Assembly (NCBI GenBank): GCA_964058845.1
Contig: CAXKVR010000115.1
Span: forward strand, 31,770-95,769
From: Carex sylvatica
Lineage: Eukaryota > Streptophyta > Magnoliopsida > Poales > Cyperaceae
Direction: 5' to 3'
Length of the DNA stretch: 64,000 nucleotides
Numbering within the stretch: position 1 is the first letter of the stretch; each line of letters opens with the position of its first letter. Made by a program: the position numbers and the translations under genes. The notes beneath the pieces are model-generated. The model saw nothing but the letters and a program-made list of their open reading frames with translations, was not told the origin of the DNA and did not search any database. Below are positions 11,961 through 23,729 of this stretch, piece by piece.

Positions 11961-12639
11961 TATTGACACAAATATTGATGCTGCAAATACCAAACGAATT
12001 AGAAATTACATTTTCTTTCTTCATAAATCTACATCCTTTCAAGCTTAAAATGAACTAAGATGGCATTATCCGGAATCAGGCATCCTGTGTGGGTACAAAT
12101 TATAATTCAGCAAATTAATATCCTTCCATTGTGTCATTGGACATATGACATGTGGACTGAGCTGGGAACTCTGTTCCAAGTTCGAGTAATGCTCAGCTCA
12201 GGTATATAAGATTAACAAATAACTTTCAAATGGATCCGATCGATTTCCATTAAAACATCATAGTTAAACAAACAACACAAATTAAGCTCATCTCATTCAC
12301 ACTGGTACGAAATGGTACACAACAGTCATGATGTTGGATATTGTAGATTCTTCCAGAATCTTAATCTTAACTGAGAGTTCAATACAAGAAAAATTTGAAT
12401 ACCGTACGTCTCTATTCAAAGGTACAAACATACAAATTTGTAGCCAAGTTGTATACTGTTTTCCAGGGAAAATAACATGTATAGAATGTGACTGGTATGA
12501 ATGGCTGTGTAGAGTACGACTGGGGTTGATTTCATTTAATTTTTGGTTCAAAATTTCCATATATCGCAGTTTTCAGTAATGAGGTCAATGTCAGGATTGT
12601 TCATTTTGATACAAAGATCTTACAAAATTTAATGCTGCC

Positions 12640-13800
12640 AGCCTAGCAATGAGAAATACCTGTTATCTTAAAGTCGGGTGAAGTAGACTTCTGTAAGGGC
12701 TGTCGGATTGCAAACCAAATGCTACGCCGCACGCTTCTAGTGCACCATCCAAGGACTGTGATTCCCATCGAGATCTGCACACCGTCTTGAGATTTGCTCT
12801 AAAAAATTAGAGCAGAGTAGGTCCGATTGGCTCCAAGACTGTTGGATCCGCCTTAATTTTCGTGCATGCCCGCTTTAATTTTCGTGCGTATGGATCTTAA
12901 AATGAATTCGTATCCTCTGCATTAACTCAAAAAAGAATCTTTTGAGTTAATACATTTGAAACGTCCCATTCACTTTAAGATCCGTACATACTAGATTTAC
13001 ACTAATATTAAAGAGTCCCTGAATTATAGATTGTGGTTAGATTGACTCCGTTTAAAATAAGACGGCCGAGATGGGTTAACTCAAAAGATGCTCTTTTGAG
13101 TTAATGCAGATGATAGGGACTCTCTTAAAACATATCAGAAAGTCTTGAAATCCATTAAACTCAAAAGTAGGTCCGACAGGAGTGGAGGGAGTAACACTAA
13201 ACCGGGGTCAGTGACCCTATTTTTTATTTTATTTATTTAATTTTGTATTTATATGTGAGTTTCTATATAATTTATAATAAAATATTGTGGATACTGTAAA
13301 TTGATCTCCATGTACATCAACATTTTATATAATTGATTCTCATTCATGTTTGACCCCCTATAGTTTGAAGCCACACTGATCTAAAACATTTTACATGATT
13401 GATCTTCATTCATATAAATTATTGTGGATACTGTAAATTGACTCCATACACAATTATACATCAATATTTTATATGATTGATCTCCATTCATATTTAACTC
13501 CTATAATTTAAAAGTCTGACTTCATCCTAATCTGATGCCAATCGGATCTACTCCACTCTACTAAATAATAACCCTCCCTTAATGAGTCTGCATATCCTCT
13601 GCATGCAACCTCATATATCTTGAGTTTGAAATCTTGACCGTCGGATCAGAATCGGAACATATCTGATCCACACCTGTAATATACATGATCCCTTCAATAT
13701 TCGTGTCAATACGGAAAATTCAAAATTTGAATTATTACAGATATGAATTCCTCGCTTAATCCAACAAATATACGTTAATTTTTTTTCCAACAAGTATACC
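12640..13800. repeat. Inverted and direct repeats, MITE-like, no gene
   Basis: Two near-identical hairpins with TTAACTCAAAA arms lie at 12922-12950 and 13076-13104. They sit inside a larger inverted repeat whose arms contain GAGTCCCT (13013) and AGGGACTCT (about 13115). From 13290 to 13500 a phrase of about 60 bp (TTTTATATAATTGATTCTCA-like) is repeated three times. Confidence 0.5.
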
Positions 13801-13805
13801 AGGAC

Positions 13806-14720
13806 GCAACCGTCAGTAAATAGGGTGATTAAATAATTTTATTATAAATTATTGTAAGAATTATTTATGCTTATCTCATTCTTGCATGTTAAAAAATGAT
13901 TTTGTAAGAATTACTTGCAGAATAAATTAAGATTAAAGGAATTCACTTGTAAATTTCAACATAACAAAGAGTACCATGGCTATGTCAAGAGGTAACATCT
14001 ATTTATTTCATAATTAATAAAAGCGATTTGATAGTTTAACTTAATCTGCAAGTATTAGTTGGAATATTGTGCAAATTGATGTTGTCATCAACAGAAACAA
14101 ATTCTAGTATTGGTGTGCTCTATCTAGGGGTGTTCATCGGTTCGGTTCGATCAAATTAAAGTTTTATTTCAATTTTAAAAAATTAAATTGAACTGAATCA
14201 AAATAAAATATGAATCAAACTGAACAAATCAAAGTAAATATCGGTTTATTCAGTTAAACCGAAATAGAGTTTAATAATAAAAATAAATATTTTTTTATTA
14301 ACTTTTTGTTTGGTTTGGTTTAACCAGTTTTTAAACCGAACCAAGTAATACACATTATGTTGTAATTTTTGAATGTTTAAATGTTTGGTTTGTCCGGATG
14401 ATGGATTGAAAAGTTTCGGTCGGTTCGGCCTAACCGTTTTTAAAACTTCTAAAGTGAACTGAACTGAACTATTAAATCGGTTGTAAAAAAATAAACCGGT
14501 TAAATTGGTTTTAAAAAGAATAAACCAATTTTAAAATTTCTAAACTGAACCGACCTAAACTGTTTAAACGAAATTCTAAACCGAACCGTTTAAACCGAAC
14601 TCTAAACCGGTCCCAACGAACACCCCTAGCTCCATCAAAATCCAGAGCATAACTCTTGAAACTTAAATATTTAATAATATTACAGATGAAGTAAGCTGAA
14701 AGTGAAAAATGTAAGTCAAC
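13806..14720 (+). repeat. Decayed fourth copy of the duplicated upstream block
   Basis: This aligns in patches with 17780-18310 (upstream of gene B) and 23730-23930 (upstream of gene C), including CATAATTAATAAAAG and TAGTATTGGTGTGCTC. No coding copy follows it. It is split by the element at 14125-14628. Confidence 0.65.
14125..14628. mobile_element. 504-bp non-autonomous hAT-like element
   Basis: The ends TAGGGGTGTTC and GAACACCCCTA are perfect 11-bp inverted repeats. Flanks are GCTCTATC (14117-14124) and GCTCCATC (14629-14636), an 8-bp target duplication with one mismatch. The paralogous block at 18223-18230 has the undisturbed site GCTCCATC, and the block near 23850 has GCTCTATC. The interior is rich in AAACCGAACC/GGTTCGGTT motifs and has no coding capacity. 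Confidence 0.85.
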
Positions 14721-14849
14721 TCCTTTCTAAAAGTTTAAGGACCAATTTGGTGCAAATAAAATTAAGTTCGAACCAACTTAGTTTCTTTGAGAAAGTTTAG
14801 AAACCAAAACCTGATTCTCTCAAAAATATTTGTTTCAATAGGATATATT

Positions 14850-15190
14850 CCAGAAATAAATAGAAAAGCTTTCGGTTGAGATTTAAAAAATATTTTACAT
14901 TAATTGACGTTGCTTTCTTTCTCCTTTAGGCTAGCTTTAGCTCAGTTTTGTTTAATATTTATATTCTTCGTGCTAAACTGCTAAATGAAATTGTCCTACG
15001 ATCGATGTTATTATTCTTCCAACTAGGATTTTATCAGACAACGTCAATTAGTGCAAGGAAATTCTGCTTCTTTTTTTAATAATATTGTTCAACTACTGTT
15101 TGAATTTACTATTCGGAATAGCACTCTTCTAATGCTATTTCTTAATAAATTAAGCGAGCCCTATGTGTTTTCATAGTACCACTTGCCCTT
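14850..15190 (+). repeat. Segmental repeat, pair with 34330-34745
   Basis: Shared phrases include AAGCTTTCGGTTGA, GCTAAATGAAATTGT, ATTCTTCCAACTA and GATTTTATCA, in the same order and orientation. Non-coding. Confidence 0.7.
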
Positions 15191-15234
15191 GAATGAAAAA
15201 AAAAAAAAAAAAAATTTACATTGTAGTGGATATG

Positions 15235-16050
15235 ACATCCTACAAGTTGGGTGTAAGTAAATAGATCATATATTATTCGTCTATATCTGGATTCGTATTT
15301 GAATTTTTATGGATTTAGATATTCATATATAAATAATTTGTGAATATAAATATGATTTATGTAGATACAGTATATTTCAAAATCAGATACATATACAAAT
15401 ACAAATAACTATCTGTATCTGTATTTTTTGTTAGTTTTTTTTTATCTGTTTGAGTGAATGCTAATACGAATATGGAGAATTATGTATCCATTTTTTTAAA
15501 ATTTTTGCAGATATTTATTATTTTGGAATTATATATGTTTAGAGAGGAGAATATATTTTTTGTTTGTATTTTTTGATTAAAATATGGTTATGTTGTTGAT
15601 TTTTGTTAATGAGATATATATTTTGTATTGACATAATAAGTTTAACATGAAAAAAATTACTTTGTTGTTATTTTAATATTCAAATTAAATCTGTATTTTA
15701 TATGATTTAATTTTCTAGTGTAGAAATATATATATATTTTTTTGAGTAAAAGTTAGAGATCAAGCTCCAACTATTTAATACCCTTGTTATTACAATAAAT
15801 GATTTTTTACATCCGGATTTCAAAATAGCACTCTTCAAATAGGGATATTCTTTATTATATTTAAATTAAGAATATGAATTATATCTATATCCCTATTCGA
15901 ATTTGTTTAGTATCCGATTTGTGTTTGTATTCGTTTAATATCTATCTATATCTGTATCTTTTTAATATCCTATTTGTATTTGTATTTAAAAAAATAAAAA
16001 CATATATGGATATGATTTTCCAATCCGTATTCGACCCGTTTTGCACCCTA
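15235..16050. mobile_element. Non-autonomous element X, copy 1 (about 0.8 kb)
   Basis: The left end TTGGGTGTAAGTAAAT and right end TTTTGCACCCTACC resemble the ends of the copies at 26467 and 34113. The interior is AT-rich with repeated TATCTGTAT/ATACGAATA motifs. This copy lacks the CACTA and hAT insertions that disrupt the others. The plus-strand frame inside is low-complexity and not a gene. Confidence 0.55.
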
Positions 16051-16429
16051 CCTAGTTTTGCTCATTCAAGTAGAACCACACTGTTTCTAAGTTTACCAAG
16101 TCTCTTTGTGAATTTAATTCTAAAATTTATCGAATTGACTTCAAATGATGAATTTAAACCTTAAGAGTGATGCATCTGCATGTGAAAATTTTAAAATAAT
16201 TTTGTATAAAGTCAAGTGGTCAAAAAACATCCGAAAGATGAATGCATTAAAATAAATAGTTTGAATTCGTCGTTTAAAGCCAATCCGATAAATTTTAGAA
16301 TTGAGTTCACAAAGACACTTGATGAACTTAGAAACACCCTAGTTCTACTCATCTTATTCTTAATTATAAATCTTACTAATATCCGTATTATGAAAAAATT
16401 ATCAGATAAATGATACCAATGAGAGCCCT

Positions 16430-16770
16430 ATATATAAGCAGAGTCTGATTTCGATCTTATTTTGATTTTGGTCAGCTGCTTGTCTTATTATGTGCAATTG
16501 AATTCCAGCTTAGTACGTACTAATTAACCTTATGCTTGTTAATGCGCAGAGGATACGAATTCGTTGCAATGACACTTAATTCTGTCAAACACACAATCTA
16601 AATTTTGTTTAATCTGAACAGCCATTATGAGTTATGACTTCCCTGAGTCAACTTAAACTTGTCAACGATTCCAATCTTTTGGAACTTTCTGCTAGTCTTA
16701 CCTGTATCTGAGGTAAAAAGAATAAAAAAAAGTGTATGTTCTTGACCTACTAGGCTTTAGCGCGTGGGAG
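16430..16770 (+). repeat. Segmental repeat R1, copy 1
   Basis: The phrases CCTGAGTCAACTTAAAC, TAGTCTTACCT and TAGCGCGTGGGAG recur at 23500-23680, 31505-31925 and 35145-35560. It is interrupted at 16771 by a foldback element and resumes at 17673 (GTGTGGGTCCATGTTTGCAC). Confidence 0.7.
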
Positions 16771-17381
16771 CCGAGATTTTTATTTTTACTCATTTTTAAA
16801 AATATTTTAATAAAAATAATCAGGGTCTAATCAGAATTTTAAGAATGCTCAAACCATAAATTTTTTTCACGATCCTGAATTTTTATTCAGGACCGTGGAA
16901 AAAATCCATGGTCTTGATTTTTTTTTTTTTTTTTTTTTGCTTTTTTTGCTTTTTTTTGCACTATAATAAAGTTTGAATAAATAAAATATCCACGGTTTGA
17001 TTTTTTTTTTATGTATATATAATATAATATATGTATATGTATATATAATATATGTGTATATAATATAATATAATATAATATAATGATCAGTATTTTCAAA
17101 ATTTTCAGACAACGGTAGACGTACAATAATCAGTATTTTCAAAGTTTTCAGATTTCAAATAGTCGATCCAAAACCGTTCAACATAATGGGTATGTTAAAA
17201 TGTGCTTGCATATCAAATTTTACATTTTTTGAAATTTGTTTACTATTTATTAAGTATTTAACAAAATCGCTATATTCAGACCATTGAATTTTGTACTCAT
17301 CTTAATAAATAGCAAAAAAATTTCAAAAAATATAAAATTTGATCTGCAAGCACATTTTAACATATACATCTATACATATAC

Positions 17382-17435
<54 letters not shown>

Positions 17436-17672
17436 TATATTAGATATACATAAAAAAAATCAAACCGTGGATATTTTATTTATTCAAACCCTATTATAGT
17501 GCAAAAAAAAGCAAATAAAAAAAAATCAGGACCGTGGAAAAAATTCATAGTTCTGAATAAAAATTCAGGGCTGTAGAAAAAATTCACGGTTTGAGCATTT
17601 TTAAAATTCTGGTCAGACCCTAGTTATTTTTATTAAAATATTTTTAAAAATGGATAAAAATAAAAATCTCGG
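16771..17672. mobile_element. 902-bp foldback element, Mutator-like MITE
   Basis: Long inverted repeats of about 150 bp or more start CCGAGATTTTTATTTTTA and end with the complementary TAAAAATCTCGG. Flanks are GCGTGGGAG (16762-16770) and GTGTGGAAG (17673-17681), a 9-bp duplication with two mismatches. The R1 paralogues at about 31725 and 35355 carry the uninterrupted site GCGTGGGAA followed by CTGTGGGTCC. A 9-bp duplication and long inverted repeats point to the Mutator superfamily. The frames inside are AT-dinucleotide artefacts. Confidence 0.8.
17375..17440. repeat. AT/ATAC microsatellite
   Basis: A run of ATATAC and AT repeats inside the foldback element, absent from the other arm at this length. 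Confidence 0.85.
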
Positions 17673-18359
17673 GTGTGGAAGTGTGGGTCCATGTTTGCAC
17701 TACATGTTAACAATTGATTTTGTACTAATTATCCTGTCACCAAATACGCATAAATCCCTATCAATATATAATAATCAATCTAATCAGAATAGATAAAGAT
17801 TCAATGAGATCACTTATAAATTCCAGCATAATTAACAAAGAGTATCATAGGCTACGGTACCATACATAAACACAATATTAGTTCGTACTATATATTCATA
17901 TCTCTATTTTTAAAATTCAAACAATCAATTTATTTCTCTCAACATGATCTCCATATGAAAAATATGCTTGAATGCCAAATTTATATATTTTTCAAATATG
18001 TTTACTATATTTTTAAATATATACAAAATAACTTGATCTAAAGATTCTAAAACATAAAAAATAGTAATTTTCTATCTATCCAAAAGAAAATATAAAATAG
18101 TAATTTGTCTCATAATTAATAAAAGTGATAAACCAAAACCGATTAACTAATCTGACAGTATAAGTTGGAATACTGCGCAAATCGATGTCGTATTCAACAC
18201 GAACAGATTTTAGTATTGGTGTGCTCCATCAAAATCCAGAGCATTTCTCATGAAATAAATAAATATATATATATAATATTACAAATGAAGTAAGCAGAAA
18301 GTAACCAATGAAGTTAGCAGAATCATCATATATAATATGTATTATATATATACCATGAG

Positions 18360-20096
18360 TTCATCAAATTTTGATTTATTTGACACTATACAATAAGTTG
18401 CACTTGCACATAAAAAGTGGGACCATATATATATACTATCCAAAAAATAATGGGACACTGGGACCATTATAAGTTCCTTTTCAACGACATGATTATAATA
18501 TCATAATGGTTGGTCAGGTTTCTTGCTGACAAAGCTTATTCCGTGTATAAATATATTAATTAGGTTTGAATAGGCCTCAGCATCTAGATCAAAATCTGGT
18601 GATAGAAGTTCTAATTAAAAATTACAAGATGGAACTTTCATTTAATGTACAATATATATATATATATATATAAGCATTAATCTATTAGGCAAGAGATAAA
18701 TTACTCGATTAGTATTGGTGACTTATAATTAGATCATCCCCCAATCCCATTCCACTGACAAGCAATTGCAAATGCTAATGTGTCATTTGTAATTTAAATG
18801 CAGTGATGTTGCATTAAATTAACAATCTATTTAAAAGTGGTTTTACAATTGACAATTGTAGAGATGCAAAATTTAAAATTGTAATATTAATATATTATAA
18901 AAGACAACTGAAAGTACAACTAGTTGACGGAATGGAGATAGTATGAAATGTGTTGAGAGATAATGCTAAAAAGTTATGTGAAATTTCTCAAAGGCTGTAA
19001 AAGTATCATCCATTTCAATTTTAATTAAAAAGTCATGCAAATATTTTGAATTCCCATCCAAAAACATTTTCCTATCGAACATTTAGAAATATATATATAT
19101 ATATATATTTTTTTTTTTGGTTAAAAGTTCATAAGTAATTTTATTGAATTAAAAGAGTTACAAACTAGCTGTTACATAAAATTAGACCACAAGTGTCTGA
19201 GAAAATATACATCTATAAACAAACTAAAAACGCATAAGGAGTATGTGCAAACCACACAATGGGCTATATATTATTGAGGTGAGATCTTTCTGTAAATTTG
19301 GAATTACATAAGAAACTTGCCTAATTCAAATTAAGGAGAAATTTAAAACAACGTTTAGTAGCTCAAAGCTCATACAAACGAAGAAGAAATCATTAAGCTG
19401 CACATGACATCCTTCCACTAATCGATAACAGTTTTCAAACAGCTTTAATGTTTACCACGACTAACAACTCCTCTTTTTTATTTTCATTTTCATTTTGTAT
19501 AGTAGTCGTGGAGGTTGGCATAAAGGATAAACGGAAATAAATCTAGTCTGCAGCCGCTCATAATTACAAACCACCAAAAAATGCTTACGCTGAAGCCGAA
19601 TTTGATTTGCTTAATTATTCAGTGATTCCGGTATGGTTTAAATAATAAAGTATAGAAAGCCTGCATGTGGTTTTATTGGACTCCCATGTTAATTTCCTCT
19701 CTTTTTTATCTTCTTTTTCTTCTTCTTTTTTGGTTGATGGTTTTTCTGATTTTCTCTTTATCCCGTGAAGTATCAGTGTGCTGTTTTATCCAGACGCTAA
19801 TATTAAATAAAATGTTAGTTAGACTTAGATACCATAGTTCGAATGAAAACAACATACTTTGGTGTATCAGGGTTCAGGGACCATAAGTTCTAGAGACATT
19901 CGTTTAAAAAAAAAATGTAAAAACATAAAATAAAGAAGCAGATGTAATTAATTGTGTAATCGTTAATATCGGGGGACACTTTTGTAAAAGTTCCATAGTC
20001 TACACAATTACGGAATTAGTCAATTAACACTTAATTAAAAGTGTATAAATAACCCCTGAACCCTTCAACAATTCCTTCTTCAAAGTAACTACTCAA
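18360..20096 (+). repeat. Duplicated upstream block of gene B
   Basis: This matches 24000-25562 in the same orientation and 7612-8790 inverted. A block at 19088-19400 (AT run, then a segment with TACAAACTAGCTG) has no counterpart in copy A and may be a separate insertion. Confidence 0.7.
20043..20049 (+). promoter_or_regulatory. TATA box of paralogue B
   Basis: TATAAAT lies 48-54 bp before the start codon, within AGTGTATAAATAACCCC, conserved with paralogues A and C. Confidence 0.75.
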
Positions 20097-20465
20097 ATGG
20101 CTACTTCGATCCCCTTAGCATGCATATCAACTTCTCGTTTCCTTCTCAAAAGAACTAACCCAAGTGCAAATCCTCCTCCTAACAAATCTCAAATCTCACC
20201 TCGTACCTGTATGTGCTCACCAACAAACCACCCTGGTTCATTCCGCTGCAGTCGACACAGAAACATTCGTCGAATCTCAAACCGTTCAAGTTCAATTTCA
20301 AACTCGAGTTCTCCTGGCCAGGCTGAATTGATAAAAACGGGACGAAAGACAAAATCAGTGAAGGCTATTGTAATGCTGATGATCAGCCCCTCATGCAGAG
20401 ATCTTAACCGAAGAAGGAATTTCCAACCGAGACCATCTCGGTTCTGTGTGATGAATAATAATTAG
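20097..20465 (+). CDS. Serine-rich protein-like (paralogue B), unknown function
   Basis: A single-exon, 122-residue basic protein closely similar to paralogues A and C. The central SPRTCMCSPTNHPGSFRCSR motif lies at about residues 34-53 and the C-terminus is RRRNFQPRPSRFCVMNNN. The N-terminal 20 residues are the most diverged part: MATSIPLACIS replaces the Tyr/Asn-Lys-Ser-Thr version of the paralogues. Ser, Arg and Asn dominate; no signal peptide or membrane helix is evident. The start is chosen by alignment with A and C and by the conserved leader CTTCAAAGTAACTACTC. A conserved 3' flank (AGGTTTGATGTACATAATAA) follows the stop. It lies 5466 bp before paralogue C, start to start, in the same orientation. 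The family occurs across angiosperms without an assigned biochemical role. Confidence 0.82.
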   Translation: MATSIPLACISTSRFLLKRTNPSANPPPNKSQISPRTCMCSPTNHPGSFRCSRHRNIRRISNRSSSISNSSSPGQAELIKTGRKTKSVKAIVMLMISPSCRDLNRRRNFQPRPSRFCVMNNN

Positions 20466-21758
20466 GTTTGATGTACATAATAAGATAATTTTGGCAGATT
20501 TGTGTTTGATCAGATTTATTAGTAGTGTGGTCTCATTTATTAGCATAGGCATATATATATATATAGAGATGTATTACTTAGATATTATTAGATGATGAGA
20601 AGCGTGTTTAATGCTCCTCTATATATCTTCTATTTTCATTCTGCTTCGTAATGCATCCAGGTCAAGAATTCGGATAAATTTTTCACTATTTATATTTCTT
20701 ACAGAAGATCTGGTATGCACTCTACTGTGATATCTACAAATAATCACTTGCGTGAGTTAACAGTATTCTAAATTATCTAATTTGTTATTAAAGGCAACAG
20801 ATTAATTTTCAGAACGGAGTCATATTTCATTCAAACTACACACAAATCGTTGGTTTGAGTTTCTGAGGAATTCAATTTTAAGTAACTTGCCTCACACTCT
20901 ACCTCCATGGATTAATTAGCATACTGATTTCTTTCTTGGTTTCCGGAAGAAGAATGCAATCAGAAAACTAAAAGCACCAGAAATTAATTTTGGTAGGATG
21001 AAGATGGAATCTGCCTTTTTTTTTAGGAGTATGGTTAAAATGCCCCATTGTTTTCGGGCTCCATTCATGTCTCAAATACTTATCTACATTTACAATGTTC
21101 AAACAATCAATCTGAACAGTTCGACATAATTGATCTCCATATTAAAATGTACTTGGAGACCAAATTTTTTTATATTATTTTTGGAAATTGTTTACTGATT
21201 TTTTAGATAGGTACAAAAGTATTATTTTTGAATGGTCTAAATTTTTTTGAAAAACAGTGATTTTTTTATCGATCTAAAAATGGTAAACAATTTGAAAATA
21301 ATAATAATAAATTTTGGTCTCCAAGAATATTTTAATTTGGAGATCATAATGAACGGTTCGGATTCACTGTTTTAATTTTAAAGAGATAAGGATGTGAAAT
21401 ATAATCCGATTTTTTTATTTATATCTAAAAAAAAATATAATTTAAAAAAATAACCAAACGTCATATGTATTTTCAAAAGTATCCAAACTGGAAACTTTTT
21501 TTTGGGTGTCTTAATTTAGAAATCGGAATTTTTTTTTTTCTGGTTTTATGGCCTTAACCTGAATGTTTTTTTTCCAGTCTCTAATAAAAAATATTAAAAA
21601 TAAATGAAAAATTAATGGAATGACAGTTTTTCAGCTAAATGGCACATATGCATATTTTAACATACATCTGCACTGACCTACATAAATCATTTATAAAAGT
21701 ATAAAACTCCACATTTGCAAACAAAACTTTAAATAAGAGAGATCAAGTCTATACAAAG

Positions 21759-21931
21759 CAGTGTTGTAAATAACGGTATGCGGTCGTCGGACGGACAAGG
21801 TACCGCCAAGCGATTAATCATGAATAATCGGTCATAATTGGAAATAATTGACCAATTAGTCGGAAAAATTCATGACGGTTTGGTCATTGCCAACGATTAA
21901 TCGGCCTAAACGGATGTTTTTTACAACATTG
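21759..21931 (-). mobile_element. 173-bp hAT-like MITE in left arm
   Basis: Starts CAGTGTTGTAAATAACGG and ends TTTTTTACAACATTG. It is the inverted partner of 21970-22142, with the same length. Confidence 0.7.
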
Positions 21932-21969
21932 ATAGGCTTAAACGGTAGTTTTCCAGAAATATTTTGTAT

Positions 21970-22142
21970 CAGTGTTGTAAAAAACGTCCGTTTAGGTCGA
22001 TTAATCGTTGGCAGTGATCAAACCGTCATGAATTTTTTCGACTAATTGGTCAATTATTTCCAATTATGACCGATTATTCATGATTAATCGTTTGGTGGTA
22101 CCTTATATGTCCGATGACCGCATACCGTTATTTACAACACTG
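21970..22142 (+). mobile_element. 173-bp hAT-like MITE in right arm
   Basis: Starts CAGTGTTGTAAAAAACG and ends CCGTTATTTACAACACTG. It is flanked by TTTTGTAT (21962-21969) and CTTTGTAT (22143-22150), an 8-bp target duplication with one mismatch. Confidence 0.75.
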
Positions 22143-22568
22143 CTTTGTATAGACTTGATCTCTCTTATTTAAAGTTTTGTTTGCAAATGTGGAGTTTTAT
22201 ACTTTTATAAATGATTTATGTAGGTCAATGTAGATGTATGTTAAAATATGCATATGTGCCATTTAGCTGGAAAACTGTTATTCCATTAATTTTTCATTTA
22301 TTTTTGATTAGAGATCGGAATTTTTTTTTCCGGATTAAGACCATAAAACTGGAAAAAAAATTTCGGTTTATAATTAAGAAACAAGAAATTTTTTTTTCTA
22401 GTTTGGGTACTTTTGAAAGTACAGACGACATTTGGTTATTTTTTAAAATTATATATATTTTTTAGATATAAATTAAAAAATGGGGATATAATCGGAGTAA
22501 AAAGAAATAGGAGCATTTTAACCCTGCTTTTTTTAGCATTATTTATTTTGCTATTATTTTTACACTGG

Positions 22569-22584
22569 GCAGCAAGCCAGCAAG
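22569..22584. other. Possible transposon excision footprint
   Basis: GCAGCAAG is directly followed by CCAGCAAG. The same octamers flank the outer ends of element X elsewhere: GCAGCAAG precedes it at 26467, and CCAGCAAG follows it at about 34113. The pair here looks like a target duplication left after element loss. Confidence 0.45.
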
Positions 22585-22689
22585 TTTGTATGATAAATAA
22601 CTTCAAATAAGTTGAGGTTCATGCTTTGTAAGGAATATAGCACCTATTTTTATTAAAACTCTAAAAAAAAGGTTTTTACAGATCTGCTT

Positions 22690-23450
22690 TGAAATTCAGT
22701 TTTTTTTTTAAAACTGCTCTAACCGCCAGGCTCACGGGCGGTTCAGTTTTCATACCAGAACGCTTGGGGTCAGGGTTGTCCTTTTTTTTTTTATTTTAGA
22801 GATCTTAATATTTTGATTTAAATAATTTTGTGAAGTTTTTGTTTTCTTGTTTAGGGTGTATGCCAAAAAATAAGATATTTGATATATTTATGAGTGAGAT
22901 GTCGTAACTCTTTATAACTTTGATTTAATTTGTCAGTTGAATATCACAAGTCTAAAGATAACACTAATTAAGGACTTAGCATTGATTCAAAAATTTCTAA
23001 ATTCTGACGGCTTGTTGATCTTCTTCTCTTTATTTCTGATACTAAAACAGTAGTTTAGAGCTACTAAAATATGTTGAAACCTCAAATTAGATATATGTTC
23101 ATGCACAAAGCAACCTAAACTGATCTCTCTGGTATGGTACCAAGTCCAAACTCAGTAGCCAAGCACTGAGCAAAGACCATTGGTATAGTGCAATGCACTA
23201 AAAACATTAAATTTGACTTCTGCTGGTAAATCAGTAAGTTTGGACTGATATAGGGACCAAATTGTAAAAGTGATTATACCAGCATGTAGAGCATTCAAAA
23301 ATATATATAATTGACACAAATTTCAATTTATTTGGATTTTTATACAGTTAGTTATGAATTTCTAAAATTTAGCTTTTGAAAAAACTTTAAACAGCCATAA
23401 CTTTGGTTAGAAAAGTAGGATTTGCGCGTATGACCACATTTCAGAAAGAA
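22690..23450. other. Intergenic DNA with a short GC-rich patch
   Basis: At 22720-22790 the sequence AACCGCCAGGCTCACGGGCG resembles in composition the GGCGG-rich DNA near 2200-2300. No gene is visible in the rest. Confidence 0.4.
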
Positions 23451-23499
23451 GGTTTAGGGTTTAGAGAGGAGAGACAATTAATCCAAATGTTTAATCGAT

Positions 23500-23680
23500 T
23501 TACTTGTAGCAGCAGGTCACAGCCATTATGACTTCCTGATCAGTCAAATATTCCATTAACAACCTTTTGAAGTTTTGCTAGTCTTACACTCTTACCTGCA
23601 TCTGAGGCAAAGAAAAAGTAAATGCTTTTTGACCTAATCAATTAAACTAGGCTTTTGCTTGTGTTACTGTTGTTCCGTCT
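23500..23680 (+). repeat. Segmental repeat R1, copy 2 (short)
   Basis: Shares AGCCATTATGACTTCCTGA, TAGTCTTAC and CTGAGGCAAAGAAAAAG with the other R1 copies. It leads into the duplicated block upstream of gene C. Confidence 0.6.
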
Positions 23681-23729
23681 TTGAACTACATTTTAAAAAT
23701 TATCACATACACATAAATATATCAATAAT

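Larger units (their letters stand above)
21027..22527. mobile_element. 1.5-kb foldback element, probably Mutator-like
   Basis: The arms (about 21027-21930 and 21970-22527) are inverted repeats that can pair over most of their length around a loop of about 38 nt. Outer ends are GAGTATGGTTAAAATGC on the left and the complement of GCAGGGTTAAAATGC on the right, flanked by TTTTTTTAG (9 bp) on both sides. Homopolymer-rich flanks make that duplication weak evidence. The left arm alone contains an extra inverted-repeat MITE at about 21085-21400. Both arms contain a 173-bp hAT-like MITE. Confidence 0.75.
20890..22540. other. Downstream duplicated flank interrupted by a foldback element
   Basis: Gene B and gene C 3' flanks align to about 20890 and 26435. 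Here the alignment is broken by diverged DNA and the foldback at 21027-22527. It resumes at about 22550 with TTTTTACACTGGGCAGCAAG, as at 26448. Confidence 0.6.

Noticed and set aside
16867..17499. Frames rich in Tyr/Ile/Thr/Lys within the foldback element
   Set aside because: Translation of AT and A-run microsatellites; no coding signature.
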